This document shows positions 49,240 through 60,371 of a stretch of DNA of 64,000 nt, piece by piece. The stretch is taken from contig CM073201.1 in assembly GCA_037042915.1 (NCBI GenBank), positions 1,240,001-1,304,000 on the forward strand, written 5' to 3'. The notes under the pieces are model-generated. The model had not been told where the DNA came from. It made no database searches and saw only the letters and a program-made list of their open reading frames with translations. A program made the translations under genes and the position numbers. Position 1 is the first letter of the stretch. Every line of letters begins with the position of its first letter. Source of the stretch: Auricularia sp. M13 (taxonomy: Eukaryota > Basidiomycota > Agaricomycetes > Auriculariales > Auriculariaceae).

Positions 49240-50502
49240 CTACTCCTCCATGGGTTGGCCCGCATCGACCGACTTCTCCCCTATCACGGACGCATCCCGA
49301 CCCTCGGACCGTTGGACGCGTGGCAGGAATCCGGACCCGGACCCAGACGCCTCCAGCGACGCAAAGCTGGGTATCGGACGCACATCCCCCGGCACTACCA
49401 CGCCAAGAAGGGCCAGGTCGGCGCCGAAGTCAGCAAGCACGCCGACAGGACCCGCCGGCGCCTCCGCCTCCACGCCCGCGGCCCCAGGGGAAGTCGGCGC
49501 GTTGGTGGGCGACCTCCTCACCTCGTCCTCCACCGCTCGGCCGTCATTGGAGTCGGTATCGCGCTCGCTCCCGCCTGGCGACACGAGGCGCACCGTCTTA
49601 TGGGCACGCCGGTCATCGACGAGCTCTTGCGTCCACTTGCGAAGGTTGCGCCTCAACGCCGAGATGGACAGTTGGAACCCCTGGACGATGCGGTCGCCCA
49701 GGACCTCGAGGTCGGCCATGGTGGCTGTCCCCGGCGACCGAAGCCTTCGGCGTGTGCGCGACCGCGCCACGGACGCGCCGACGGTGTCCACCACGTCGTC
49801 CTGGTCCGGATCGTCCCCGTCATCGCCGTCCACGTCAGCGTCCTGTCGCGCCCTCTTGCGCGATGTGCCCGACCGGCCGACGCTGTGAGAACACCCCACG
49901 CGGGTCCGGTGGCAACGAGCACAGGCAGTCGCCGACCCGGACACTTGTCGAAAACACGGCCGGCCGGAGCGCTCGCACTGCTCACAAGGCTGGACCCGGA
50001 CGAAGGATGTCAACGCAGGATACACCCCGGAGCAAGAGGACCTTTGACCAAGACGTACCGTGTTAAAAGGAGGCCCGACCGCGTCCTTCTCCTCGTCGCC
50101 GGTCCCTCGCGCGCCGACGTCCGAAGGCCGCTTCGGCCCAGACGCGACCGCTCCCGATGAGCCCTTGCCCTTCGTGGTCGAGGAGGTCGTTCCCGTGCGG
50201 CGAACCCCTTCCACCTTCGGCACTACGGGGAGCGAGGCTGCTGTCATGCCGAGGAGAGACGCCGCCGTCTCCAGATTGCGGGTCGCGGCGTTGCGTCGGC
50301 GCACCTCGGCGTCAATGGCCTCCAACTGCTGGCCCGCAGACGCAAGCACCGTCCGCGCCTTCTCCTCCTTCGCGTCCGCGGCGTAGTGCCCGAAGTCCAG
50401 TTGGCGCTGGATGGAGGCATGCAGCGTGAACACCCGCTCCCTGAGGTCCCGAAGTTTGCCGAGAGGCTTCGCAGTCAGTCCGTCGGCGGCGGTGGGCGTC
50501 AT
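49240..50502 (-). CDS. Antisense ORF with a Zn2Cys6-like cluster
   Basis: 420 aa from ATG at 50502, on the strand opposite to the LTR element. Residues 1-75 look like a coiled coil (KLRDLRERVFTLHASIQRQL, AIDAEVRRRNAATRNLETAA). Residues about 170-205 read CEQCERSGRPCFRQVSGSAT then ACARCHRTRVGCSHS, a CX2CX6C...CX2CX6C pattern matching fungal binuclear zinc clusters. A basic segment SRKRARQDAD and an acidic run follow. The frame stays open over 1.26 kb, and its 3' end approaches that of the chromodomain ORF (convergent). Similar cysteine-cluster proteins are common in agaric repeats. Whether it is expressed is unknown. Confidence 0.6.
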   Translation of the reverse strand: MTPTAADGLTAKPLGKLRDLRERVFTLHASIQRQLDFGHYAADAKEEKARTVLASAGQQLEAIDAEVRRRNAATRNLETAASLLGMTAASLPVVPKVEGVRRTGTTSSTTKGKGSSGAVASGPKRPSDVGARGTGDEEKDAVGPPFNTVRLGQRSSCSGVYPALTSFVRVQPCEQCERSGRPCFRQVSGSATACARCHRTRVGCSHSVGRSGTSRKRARQDADVDGDDGDDPDQDDVVDTVGASVARSRTRRRLRSPGTATMADLEVLGDRIVQGFQLSISALRRNLRKWTQELVDDRRAHKTVRLVSPGGSERDTDSNDGRAVEDEVRRSPTNAPTSPGAAGVEAEAPAGPVGVLADFGADLALLGVVVPGDVRPIPSFASLEASGSGSGFLPRVQRSEGRDASVIGEKSVDAGQPMEE

Positions 50503-50726
50503 AGGATATCGGACGGTGACGGGAAGCGGGGAGGCGAAGAGCGAGAAGTACCGCGGTTCGTGTACGGCGGCAGCCGAGCCTTTCGCGGCATCTGACGCTT
50601 AGAGTTTGATCCCGCGGCGGATGGAGCTCGGCCTGGCCACGCTATGGTCCGTCTCCCCACGCCCGACCTAACCCGCACCTCTTGGCCATTCCCCCCTCGG
50701 CCACTGGACGGCTAGAAGGGGGGTTA

Positions 50727-51207
50727 TGTTGCGGTCTTCGTCGGGTCCCTCCTCCCCCGCTGTTTCATTTCGCCGTCCCGTGGCCCTCGCACCTCGTCCG
50801 GGCGCCCCAAACTCCTTGCGCCCGGCCCCGCGGCCCTTTCGTCGGCGCGACCAAGCGGTCTCTCCGCTCGGCGAGTATCTCGGTCTCTTCCCAGGAGAAG
50901 GGTACTATGACAGGATGTTTCTGGTTTGGTTGGGCTCTATTTATCCCGGGTTTCCTGTCTCGCCGACGACGCCCCGGCGGTCTCTTTCGGCCTGATCTGT
51001 GGCGCCCGCGTGACAACCGGTCGGTGGCGCAATTGGTCCGCGAGGCCCCCCGGCCTTGCTTCCGTAGTATATATATCTGGGCCGTCGCCCCTCTTGTACC
51101 TTAGGTTTGGTCTGGTCTATCATACCGCTTATCCGCGTCTCCCTCTCCCCACTCATCCCTTCCCCTCGGGCGTCGTCTCGGAGAGTGATATAGCAGTCAC
51201 CGTGACA
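50727..51207 (+). repeat. 3' LTR (481 bp)
   Basis: Copy of 46999-47479 with a single difference that I can see. It is preceded by a G-rich polypurine tract and followed by the second CTCGC. The ORF2 frame happens to stay open back through this LTR to 50926, which can mislead gene callers. Confidence 0.92.
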
Positions 51208-54200
51208 CTCGCACACAGCGCGCCGTCGTCTCCGACTGCAGAATCGGACGCGGCTGGCGCGCTAGTCGCGCACACACCGGAGGACGGGGAGGAGCGCGGA
51301 GATGCGCCCGAATTTACCCCCTCCCCGACGCCGAGGGTCTCGGCCCAACCAGTGATGCGCCAGTCAGTACGAGGCCCGAGAAGACCCCCCCCGCTGGAGT
51401 CGAGCGGAAAAAAGACCAAGGCCTCGCTCAAGCTTGCGTCCGAAAATATAAGAGGACGGGGCGCGTCGAAAATTGCACGAAGCGTCAAGTGGCGCAAAAT
51501 TGCGGATGACCTGAACAGGCAGAAAATTGGGATTATCGCACTGCAAGAGACGCACCTGGATGAACAAATGGTAGAAGATTTACATCGGATGTATAAGAAT
51601 CTCACCATCTTCAACACCTCTCTGCCAGACAACCCCACCAGCGCGGGCGGCGTCGCGCTGGTCTTCAACAATCTACTCACTAATGTCGAGAGCATCAAGA
51701 CGCGAATCTTAGTACAGGGAAGAGCGATTCAGGCCCGTCTTAACTGGCACAACAATGACGAAATTAGTGTTTTGGCAATATACGCTCCCACGGAGCGTGC
51801 GGAGAACAGCGCGATGTGGTCGTCCCTTCGTGAAAATATTCAAGCCCAAAGGACCACGTTCCCGAAACCGGATGTGGTCCTAGGAGACTTCAACTTCGTT
51901 GAAGACCCAGTGGACCGCTTCCCGACAGGACTGTCAGCGCTGGACATGCCGGATAGTTTTGACAGGCTCAAGTCGTACTTGCGCATCACAGACGGCTGGC
52001 GCGACACAAATCCGACCAAAGTAGAATGGTCCTGGAGGAACGCTGCGCGATCGGCAATGTCGAGAATTGATAGAATATATCTCACACACGAGCTGAATCT
52101 CGCCAGCCGGGACTGGTCAATCAGCCTCTCCCAGATTAATAAAGACGATCACAGCCGGGTGGAAGTGACCATCATGAACCCTAGAGCGCCAGACATAGGC
52201 CCTGGGAGGTGGACGATGCGCGCAGAGCTGTGCAAGAACAAAACCTTTCTGGATGAGGCAGAAAAATTAGGTGCTGAGGCCATCTCGACGCTGAAACTAG
52301 TGGAATCCACCGGCAGGGGAGACACTGCGAACGCACAGATTATATGGCAGGACCTCAAGAAAGCCCTGGCTGCTGCGGCTAAACGCAGGCTACGTGAAAT
52401 GCGCTGCGCCCAATCCTCCGCACTGCAGACGAAGTCTCGGGAGCGCGACGACGCCTCGCGCGAACTACGTTCCGCGTCTTCACAGGAAGAGATAGATAAC
52501 GCACGAATCAGGCTCAGGAAAGCAGAAGACGCTATCTTCAAGCAGCAAGATAGCATCAGACTCAAGCGTTTCAGCCAGCGGTCAGCGACGGCCTGGGTGG
52601 AAGGAGAAACGATGGCGAAATCGTGGTTCAGTTGGGCGCGTGAAAGTAAACCGAGAGACACCATGCTTGCGCTAGAAAGACCAAACCAACCACGGAGAGT
52701 CGTCGTGAATACGTCGAAGGCTATGGCGGAGCTGGCAAAAGAATACCACGACGCTGTCCAAAGTATTGACTTGGACGTTGACGAAGAGATGCGCCAAGCA
52801 GAGACGAGCCATGTCCTCGGACATATCACAGATAAGTCCGCTCAGGAGCCGCTAGCGCCGCTCATGCAGGCTCTGGGACGTGAAGTCAGCAGAGACGAGG
52901 TCCTCGAGGCAGTCAAGCTGTCGCCGAATGGCAAGGCGGCGGGCACAGATGGCCTGATCTACGAGCTCTGGAAGGTCCTGCACCAGAGACACTGTGAATC
53001 AGCCCGCTCGAAACAGCCCTTCTTCGACGTACTGCGAATAATGACCGCCGCCTTCCAGGACATCGAGCGGTACGGCCTCACAGAAGGCTCAACCTTCACC
53101 GAAGGGTGGCTGTGTCCTCTGTATAAGAAAGGCAACCGTACGAACATTGCAAACTATCGGCCGATCACTCTCCTGAACTCAGACTATAAGATCTTTACAA
53201 AAGTGCTTGCTCTGAAGCTAGCCAAGCTGGCTCCGTTGATCATCCACGAGTCTCAGGCGGGATTCGTGAGAGGCCGAAGCATCACGGACCATACTAAAAT
53301 CTCAGACATGATCATTAACTTTGCCGAAGCTACGGAAGAAAATGGTGCCATAGTCGCACTAGACCAAGAAAAAGCGTACGATAGAATTAGACATGATTAT
53401 CTCTTTCAGACTCTGCGGAAGTACGGCTTCCCCCCGCTCTTCATTAACACCGTCCAGTCCCTGTACGCTAATGCGAGCACGGGTGTCATGATCAATGGTT
53501 TCATGAGCAGTAGATACAGAGTGACGCGCGGTGTCAGACAGGGCGACCCACTATCGTGCTTACTCTTCAACCTGGCGATCGAGCCTCTGTCAGCAATGCT
53601 GCGGGCATCAACGTTAAAAGGTTTCGAAATCGACGGTCTGGATCAGAAGCTTATTGCGACCTTATATGCGGACGACACCACGGTGTACCTCTCGGAAGGG
53701 GATTCGTACGGCATGCTCATGCGAATTCTGGAACGCTGGTGTATTGCGGCGGGCGCAAAGTTTAATGTCCAAAAAACGGAAATAATACCGATAGGGGACG
53801 CCGCCTACAGAGCCAAAGTAGTAGAAGAGCGTCGGCTAAATGAAGATGACGAAGCCATCCCGCTACCGATCCGCATCGCCAAAGACAGGGAACCGACGCG
53901 AATCCTGGGTGCATGGCCAGGCAACGGAGTCGTGGGTGCCAACACATGGTCCACGGTGGTCGAAAAAGTCCGTAAAGCCCTGGAACGATGGGCGAGAACT
54001 CGCCCATCACTCCGAGGCAGGAGTCTGATAGCACAAGTAGTCATCGGAGGTTTCACTCAGTACCTGACCGCTGCGCAAGGAATGCCAGACACCATTGAAC
54101 GCAGGCTCGACAAGATCACGCTGGACTTCCTCTGGGAAGGAAAAAAGCGGCACCCTGTCAATGTAGACACCCTGAAGCTAGCTAGAGGCAGTGGGGGCAT

Positions 54201-56319
54201 AAGTTTGCTCAGCACCAAAGAACGAAACGACGCCCAGTACTTGGCATGGCTGGGGGCTTTCCTCCGGGATGGCCAGGACCGCCCAATATGGGCGTACATC
54301 GCGGACGGCATTATCAAACTTGCGATTATCAAGAAAGACCAGCCTCGAGTCCCGGAGCACCTCCGCTCGAACCCCTTCATACAAGCATGGAGCCCGAATG
54401 CTAGACGTCTGCCGCTGATCCTCCGCAAGATGCTGAGCGTGGCAAAAAAGTACCACCTCTCCCTGGCGCCCGCCCTGGTCCCACAGTCGCTAAGGGAGGA
54501 GGCGAACGTATGGGCACACCCAGCCATGGTTATAGGCCCAGGCCTCAAGCTGAATAAGCCCGAATTCCGATGCTTACGATCGCATCACGCCATCGCGACC
54601 GTCGAGCATCTGATGGAGATAGCGGAGATCGACGAGCCCGGTCATGAAGATGAATCCACGTGCGACTGCGACAACTGTCTGGACGACCGAGAGCAAGGCT
54701 GCCGCAATCCAGCGCGCTGCCAGCGCGCAGCTGACGAAATCCTGTGCGGAATCGCACCGCGCTGGAACCCGTACACGGCGTCGACATATTTCGAAGCCAC
54801 ACTGGCAGAAACCTTTGCCGACCAGCGACGGGAAGCCGTGAGCATTGGCGAGATGGTCGTGTTCGATCCGAACCTGTCTCCGAGTGAGAGGCCAGAGGAC
54901 CACTACAGGCTCTTTGTCCACGCCTTCGGTATCAACCCAGAAGCCGCGGACACGCTTCGTGAGCGTGACGCAGGTATCCCGGACCAGCGTGTCCCAGAAC
55001 CGACGACTATTCATGTGATCATAGGCTGTATGGTAGCCCACAACGGCCCCTCTGGGCCTGTGCACGGTATATCAGTCCACTTCCCTGATAAAGAACTACC
55101 AGACGTCGCCCGCTCAGTCAGCGGTCAGGCATACAGCGAGGAACATTGCATGGCAAAAGCAATTACGCTGGCGGCGTCCCTGGCGCCCAAGAACCAGATC
55201 ATGCACGTGACGACAACCTGCCGGCCGATAGTCGAGGCCCTGACCGTTAAATTAGCCACGAACGAGAGCATGGGATGGATCCACCGTCCACTAATTGCAG
55301 TAGACATGAGGAAAGCGGTTGCCGCGCTCAGATCAAGAAATGCAGAAACGACCTTCACCTTTGTTTCCAGACCCCGACGGGGCGCATGGCCAGAGCTAGC
55401 AACGGCACGTGATCTGGCACGTGCCGCTGCGCAGGACCAAATTATGCCGGCACCGGATCCCCCTGTGGACGACATTTTCGACTCACCAGGGATCGCCCTC
55501 TCGGGCATCACTCAGCGCAAGGCACACCGTGCTATCAGGGCCCTGAATAATATTAAGATCGCCCCACGCCGTGCTACCGAAAAGACGATCGCCCAGGTGA
55601 AACTGAGCATTAGAAACGAATGCGCGCAGGAGATATCGTCTCAGCAAATCTGGCAGAGCCTCCAAGATCGGGATCTGTCAAGGAACGTCAGGAATTTTCT
55701 TTGGAAAGGCATCCACGGGGCTCACAAAGTCGGGGATTATTTCAAACATATGCCTGATCCGTGGAAGCAGCTGGGGACCTGCCCATTGTGCAAGAAAACT
55801 GAGTCCATGGAGCACATTTTGTTTGAATGCCCGAGCTCTGGTCAACAGACGATCTGGACTCTGACGAAGAACTTCCTATTGCACAAGGAAGTTAATACAG
55901 ACATAAATATTGGCCTCATATGGGGATGCATGGCAATTAGCACCCCAGGATCTGCAGAATTGGAAACAAAGGCGGCGGTACGGGCCAAGAGAATCGTGCT
56001 ATCCGAGTCCGCCTTCCTGGCATGGAAATTCAGGTGCGAAGCCCGCATGGAACACGCCGACGACCCTGAGTGGTTGCCACCACGTGACCGCGTAGCGGAA
56101 TCATGGCGCGCCATGATGAAAGAGCGCATTAAGCGCGACATCCTGCTCGCGAGTAGAAAGAACAAGCGTGCATCCGCGCGTACGAAGGATTTCGCCAGGG
56201 AAACATGGCGCCCGCGAATCCATCCAAATGACGATCCCTCGGAGGAACGTCAAGCTTCACAGAGAGCCGGAGTTTTAGTGGGTATAGAGCTGCCTGGACA
56301 AGCTGACGGTGTAGGCTAG
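51208..56319 (+). pseudogene. LINE ORF2: endonuclease, reverse transcriptase, RNase H-like (5'-truncated by insertion)
   Basis: Open frame of about 1,700 codons after the LTR. APE-type endonuclease: KLASENIRGRG, IIALQETHLDE, SVLAIYAPTE, VVLGDFNFVED. RT: LSPNGKAAGTDGLIYELW, NIANYRPITLLNSDYKIF, AGFVRGRSITDH, VALDQEKAYDRI, GVRQGDPLSCLLFNLAIEPL and the catalytic LYADDTTVYL. A Cys cluster CDCDNCLDDREQGC lies at about 54660-54710. An RNase H-like region follows near 55010-55440 (GCMVAHNGPSGPVHGISVHF). A C-terminal zinc finger CPLCKKTESMEHILFEC is at about 55780. The frame itself is free of stops, but the LTR element separates it from its 5' part, so this copy cannot make normal ORF2. Confidence 0.9.
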
Positions 56320-56483
56320 ATCAGCACTCGAGTCCCACACTACCCATTGGGTGTGCGTAACGCATTTCTCCGGACGGAGAGTTCAGTGCAAAACTGGCGA
56401 CGCCATGCATCGCCGTATCCCAGCCCTGTAAGGAAGGAGGAAGGTTGAGCCACTATGTGATTGTGACCCCCTCCGAAGCTCCA

Positions 56484-56484
<1 letters not shown>

Positions 56485-56517
<33 letters not shown>
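56485..56517 (+). repeat. Poly-A tail of the LINE
   Basis: 33 consecutive A residues, 166 bp after the ORF2 stop, mark the 3' end of the LINE. The flank begins GTTCCGAGAACT. Confidence 0.9.
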
Positions 56518-56520
<3 letters not shown>

Positions 56521-57438
56521 CCGAGAACTACAAGCGCCAGCCGATTTCCTCCTTGAGCACGACGATTCGCATCTTGCGATGGGGGATCGGTGGACATAGC
56601 ATCGGACTTTCCATATCAGCACAGACGCACTCTGCGTGCCCATTCCTCCGAGACGTGGGGTACTGAGATACCAGTACAAGCAGATAAACGGGGCGGTCGT
56701 GTGTGGCCGCGCGCAGTCCCTGAATTAACAAGGGAAGCGTCAGCTACTGCAACCTGGCCTTTAGTTCATCTCAATAATGAGTAATGAAGCTCCGTGCATG
56801 AGATCTTGAGACTGCGAGGCGATTCATCGCAGGATTGGCCAGTGCCCGAGAATCCTGTAATTTCCGAGCCGAGGGTGTTTCTTCGCGATCAGGCTGCTCC
56901 AGCCTGAGATCTCCTCACATGCAGCATCTCCTCGCGACACGTTTCCGAGGGGATGGAATCCATCTACATACTTGAGTACACATTCTCACAACCATTGATT
57001 TCCGGGGAAACCCGCGAGAGAAGGACCCTCGGGAGTGGCACATGTTACACGATGCATGACAACAGAAACCCGGGTGGACGACGGTAAGAAAAAGTGGGAT
57101 CAGAGGGAGGGAGTGAGGGAGTGATGGGGATAGCAGGAGATGATGAGAACGAACCCGAAATTGCCGTATGTAAGAGAGAAGTTGGAGGAATAACGATACC
57201 GATCCATCCAGATCCAAACCAAACAGAAAGCGCGGGAGAAAGACAAACGGCCGTTGCGCGTAGAACGAGAAGGGGGCTGGCGTGCGCGTAGGTACTGTAA
57301 AACCCGGCAATTTCACAGCGGATGCGCGGGCGTTTCTGGTACACCAACCCGACAGCCGCAAGCAAATAAACAGCCGCAGACCAGGGTCCCGGCGATCGTG
57401 CGAAGCGTAAACAAAACCAAGACTCACAAGGCCGGGAT
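56518..57438. other. Intergenic, no supported gene
   Basis: Between the LINE and the 3' end of the next gene. A polypurine stretch GGGAGGGAGTGAGGGAGTGA lies near 57105. Nothing else stands out. Confidence 0.45.
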
Positions 57439-60290
57439 TCAAGGTTGTTGTTGTTGTCGACGTTCAAAGTCCGGCATGGGCGGCCGCGCAGGCTGCGCGT
57501 CGACGCCCAGGATCCTGCGCAGCACGCGCTCCTTGTGGGTGCGCGTGGGCAGCGGCCACGGCGGCGGCGACGGCGAGCGGCGCCCGGGCGACGTGGGCGA
57601 CGCGGGCAGCACGTGGATGTCCACGGGCGGCGCGCCCGTCGCCACCGACGGGCCCACCATCGAGAACGGGTGCGGGAGCGGCGGCGGCGGCCCGGCGGGC
57701 GGCGCGCCCAGCGGCGACGGCTCGCCGCGGATGTCGAGCGACGACGGGACGGGCGAGCCCGGGTGCGCCGACGCCGGCTGCTCGTCGTGCTCGCGCTCGC
57801 GCTCGAACTGCTGCTGCTGCGCGCGGTGCGCGGCCTCGCGGTGCGTCTCGGGCGACGACGGCGCGAGCGCGTCCAGCAGCTGGCTCGACTCGCCCGACGG
57901 GATCGCGCGCCGGCCGCTGCCCGTGCTCTTCGTCTCCGACGCCGTCTGCTGCTCGAGGAACTGGCTCGACTGGCCCGACGGGATGCCGCGCCGCCCGCTG
58001 GACGCGTCCCCGCCGGACGTCGAGGCGGTGTGCATCCCGGACGCCACCGAATAGTACTGCTCGCTGGGCGTCGCGTGCCCCGCGCTGGCCATCGCGCTCG
58101 AGCTGGTCGCGGGGTACGGCTGCTCGGCCTCCAGCCGCGCGTTCCGCTCCACGGGCGGGGAGATGGACCGCGGCACCATCTCCGAGGGCGTCTTCAGCGG
58201 CTCGCTGTCGACCGTCTGCGAAAAGCTGATGACGCCCATCCGCGAGCGCGGGAACGTCATCTCCATCGGGCGCGACTCGGGCTGCTGCTGCGCACGCGCG
58301 AACGAGATGGCCTGCGAGAGCGAGCTCCGGCGGTTCGCGCGCGCGGCGGGCGTGAAGTACGGGATGCTCGCGCTGGCCTCGCGGTCGGTGCCGCCCGTGA
58401 TCTCCGAGGCGGTCATCGAGCGGATCATCGAGCTCGTCCGCGCCGAGTGCGTCTGTGCGGTACCGTACTCCGAGCTGCTCGTCGTGGTCGTGAACTCCAA
58501 GAACGACGCGTCCTGCCGCCGTTTGCGCTTCTGCTGCTGCTGCTGCTGCTGCGGGTGGCCCTCCGGCGGCGCCTTGGAGAGCGCGTTGAAGATGGCATCC
58601 GCGTCGATCTCGAAGTCGTCCGCGGGGTCGCGCGAGTGCGTGACCGGCTCGTCGTGCACGCGGAAGCCGTCGTCGGGGTCGCCGGGCGAGTTGAACGCGA
58701 CGTCGTCCCGGTCGCGCGAGTCGTACGCGTACTGCTGGTGCAGCGAGTTGATCGAGCGGAGGTACGAGCGCCGCACGCTGCGGCCGCTGTGTCCACTGCT
58801 CGAGCTGCCGTCGCGTAAATGCGGCATCAGCGAGCGCGCGAGCTTCTGCCGCAACGAGGGCGTGGCCGACGGCGGCAGGTCCGGCGACGCGACGCGCGAA
58901 TCATAATCGTCCAAGCTCGACGCCGTCCGGGAAGACCTCGAGAACGCGAGCGGCGGGGGCCGCCGGCGCGCGCTGACGAGTGACGGAGGCGGCACGGGCG
59001 GCGGGATGTACTCCTCTGAAAAGTCCACAATTTCCTTGATACGTTCTTGTTGCTGTCGTCGTTGCTGGTTGCGTCGATGGTAATGTCGCCAGATGAGGAA
59101 TATGAATACAAGCAGGCAAATGAACGCGATCACCGCGCCGACGATGAGCGCAATGCCCGTGCCCTGCGGAAGACCCACTATGCTCTTCCCTGTCGGCTGC
59201 GGGGCCGTCGAGCTGCAGGACAGAAGGGACAAGCAGTGAGAAAACACGATGCGTGATATGTTTGCGGGGGAATGATATACCCAGGGGGTTGAGAGGGCGC
59301 CTGCCCAACAGCGACCGCGCGAAGGGACATCGCCTTGTTGCCCTCGGCATTCGTCACGGTAAGGGTGTGCGTTCTCCTGAAATCCAAGCCGGTTTGGAAG
59401 AAGAGCGTGGTGTCGACCGTCCAGGGGGCGCTCGCGTTGAGGACGGTGGTGATGCTGTCCAGCGTGACGTTGTACAGGCCGCCCCTCGGAGAAACGAAGC
59501 CTGTCAACTGGACGGCGGCGCCTGCGGTCGATCATTGGGACGGTCAGCACCGACATTATATGATGATGATTGGGGGCTGACCCTCGAACGTCAGCGAGAC
59601 GGCGTCGCCGAGGGTGGCGGACTCGTTCGCCAGACGCGTGCTGCCGTCTGGGAATAGAGTCTGTGTTGGGTGCCAGCCGTCGCCGTCAAAGGACCAATCC
59701 GAGTGATCGAGCGTTCGGAAGCCCGCGTCTGGTCTGTCATTATGTGAAAACAAGGGTGGAATGGCATGGCGGTGTGATGCGGCGGCAAGATTATCGATTA
59801 GCAGGGCATCAGGGGGGGAGCAGGAAGCATGGACACGCACGGGGCGGGCGGCGAGTCGACGCCGACGTCGGCGCCGGAGAAGGCGACGGTGGAGTGGGCT
59901 GCGAGCTGGATGGTGTGGGGCTCGAAGGGCAGGCCGTTCTGGGCAAAGAGCACGCCGGAGCGGCTGGGCAGGGTCTGGGCGGTCGCGTTGTCGAGGATGA
60001 CCTCGAACGGGCCGCTTGATGTGCCGTAGAGCGCGACCGAGGTGCCTGCGGGACGTTTAGCTGGGCGGCGCGCGCGCAATAGGCGGGGGTCGCACCCGTC
60101 CAGGAGATGGTGAAGCCTGCGCCCTCGAGGGTGGTGCGGTGGGAGGAGTTGGTCGCGGGCGAGCCTGGCGGCGGCTGGGGCTGGGCAGCGGGGAAGACAG
60201 CGGACCAGCCGTCGCCGTGGGCCGGGGAGTAGGCGACGAGCGGGCTGAAGTCGTCCAGGTGAACGGAGCTCGCGTGGGCCATCGCATGAG
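57439..60290 (-). CDS. Single-pass membrane protein with two beta-sandwich-like ectodomain modules
   Basis: Several exons. The first module opens with VHLDDFSPLVAYSPAHGDGW and contains VPAGTSVALYGTSSGPFEVI and GLPFEPHTIQLAAHSTVAFS. The second repeats the plan: FRTLDHSDWSFDGDGW, GDAVSLTFEG, LTGFVSPRGGLYNVTLDS, LFFQTGLDFRRTHTLTVTN. One helix follows (GIALIVGAVIAFICLLVFIF), then a stop-transfer WRHYHRRNQQRRQQQE. A cytosolic tail of about 500 residues is Ser/Pro-rich with a Gln run and SPPVERNARLEAEQPYP-like regions, ending DFERRQQQQP. This layout is common among uncharacterised basidiomycete cell-surface proteins. The start MAHASS at about 60285 lacks a clear signal peptide, so the true first exon may differ. 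It shares a promoter region with the divergent gene at 60372. Confidence 0.78.
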
Positions 60291-60371
60291 CTGAGCGGCC
60301 AGCGCGTCCGAGGGCCCTGCGAGTTGACGAGAGCCAGCAGCAGATCCCGGGCCGGCAACTTCCCGCCCTCA
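60291..60371. promoter_or_regulatory. Short divergent promoter
   Basis: About 80 bp separate the predicted starts of two divergent genes. Either it is a compact bidirectional promoter, or one of the starts lies elsewhere. Confidence 0.4.

Larger units (their letters stand above)
46999..51207 (+). mobile_element. Non-autonomous LTR retrotransposon with chromodomain ORF, nested in the LINE
   Basis: Two 481-bp direct LTRs (46999-47479 and 50727-51207) begin TGTTGCGG and end GTGACA, the canonical TG...CA. A perfect 5-bp duplication CTCGC flanks the element (46994-46998 and 51208-51212). I see one mismatch between the LTRs (47011 versus the matching base near 50739), so insertion is recent. A purine tract AGAAGGGGGG precedes the 3' LTR. 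The 3.2-kb interior has no gag, protease, RT or integrase. It carries a plus-strand chromodomain ORF and a minus-strand Zn2Cys6-like ORF. Mobilisation must depend on an autonomous partner. Confidence 0.92.
43147..56517 (+). mobile_element. Tad-like non-LTR retrotransposon (LINE), interrupted by an LTR element
   Basis: Gag-like ORF1 (43147-46088), inter-ORF segment (46089-46795), ORF2 with endonuclease, reverse transcriptase, RNase H-like domain and zinc finger (46796-46998 plus 51208-56319), 3' UTR and a 33-nt poly-A tail (56485-56517). The 4.2 kb between the ORF2 parts is a later LTR-element insertion. The 5' end of the LINE is not defined; 43147 is only the ORF1 start. Domain order fits the Tad1 clade common in basidiomycetes. 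Confidence 0.88.

Noticed and set aside
49009-50160. Plus-strand 383-404 codon frames within the LTR element
   Set aside because: They lie opposite the minus-strand zinc-cluster ORF, whose cysteine pattern and ATG make that strand the better candidate.
50926-51207. N-terminal extension of the large ORF2 frame
   Set aside because: This part is the 3' LTR of the nested element read in the ORF2 frame. The same translation occurs in the 5' LTR at 47198, so it is not a LINE protein segment.
57445-58818. Plus-strand 457-codon open frame rich in Arg and Leu
   Set aside because: It is the antisense of the GC-rich cytosolic tail exon of the membrane protein. It has no domain and shadow-like composition.
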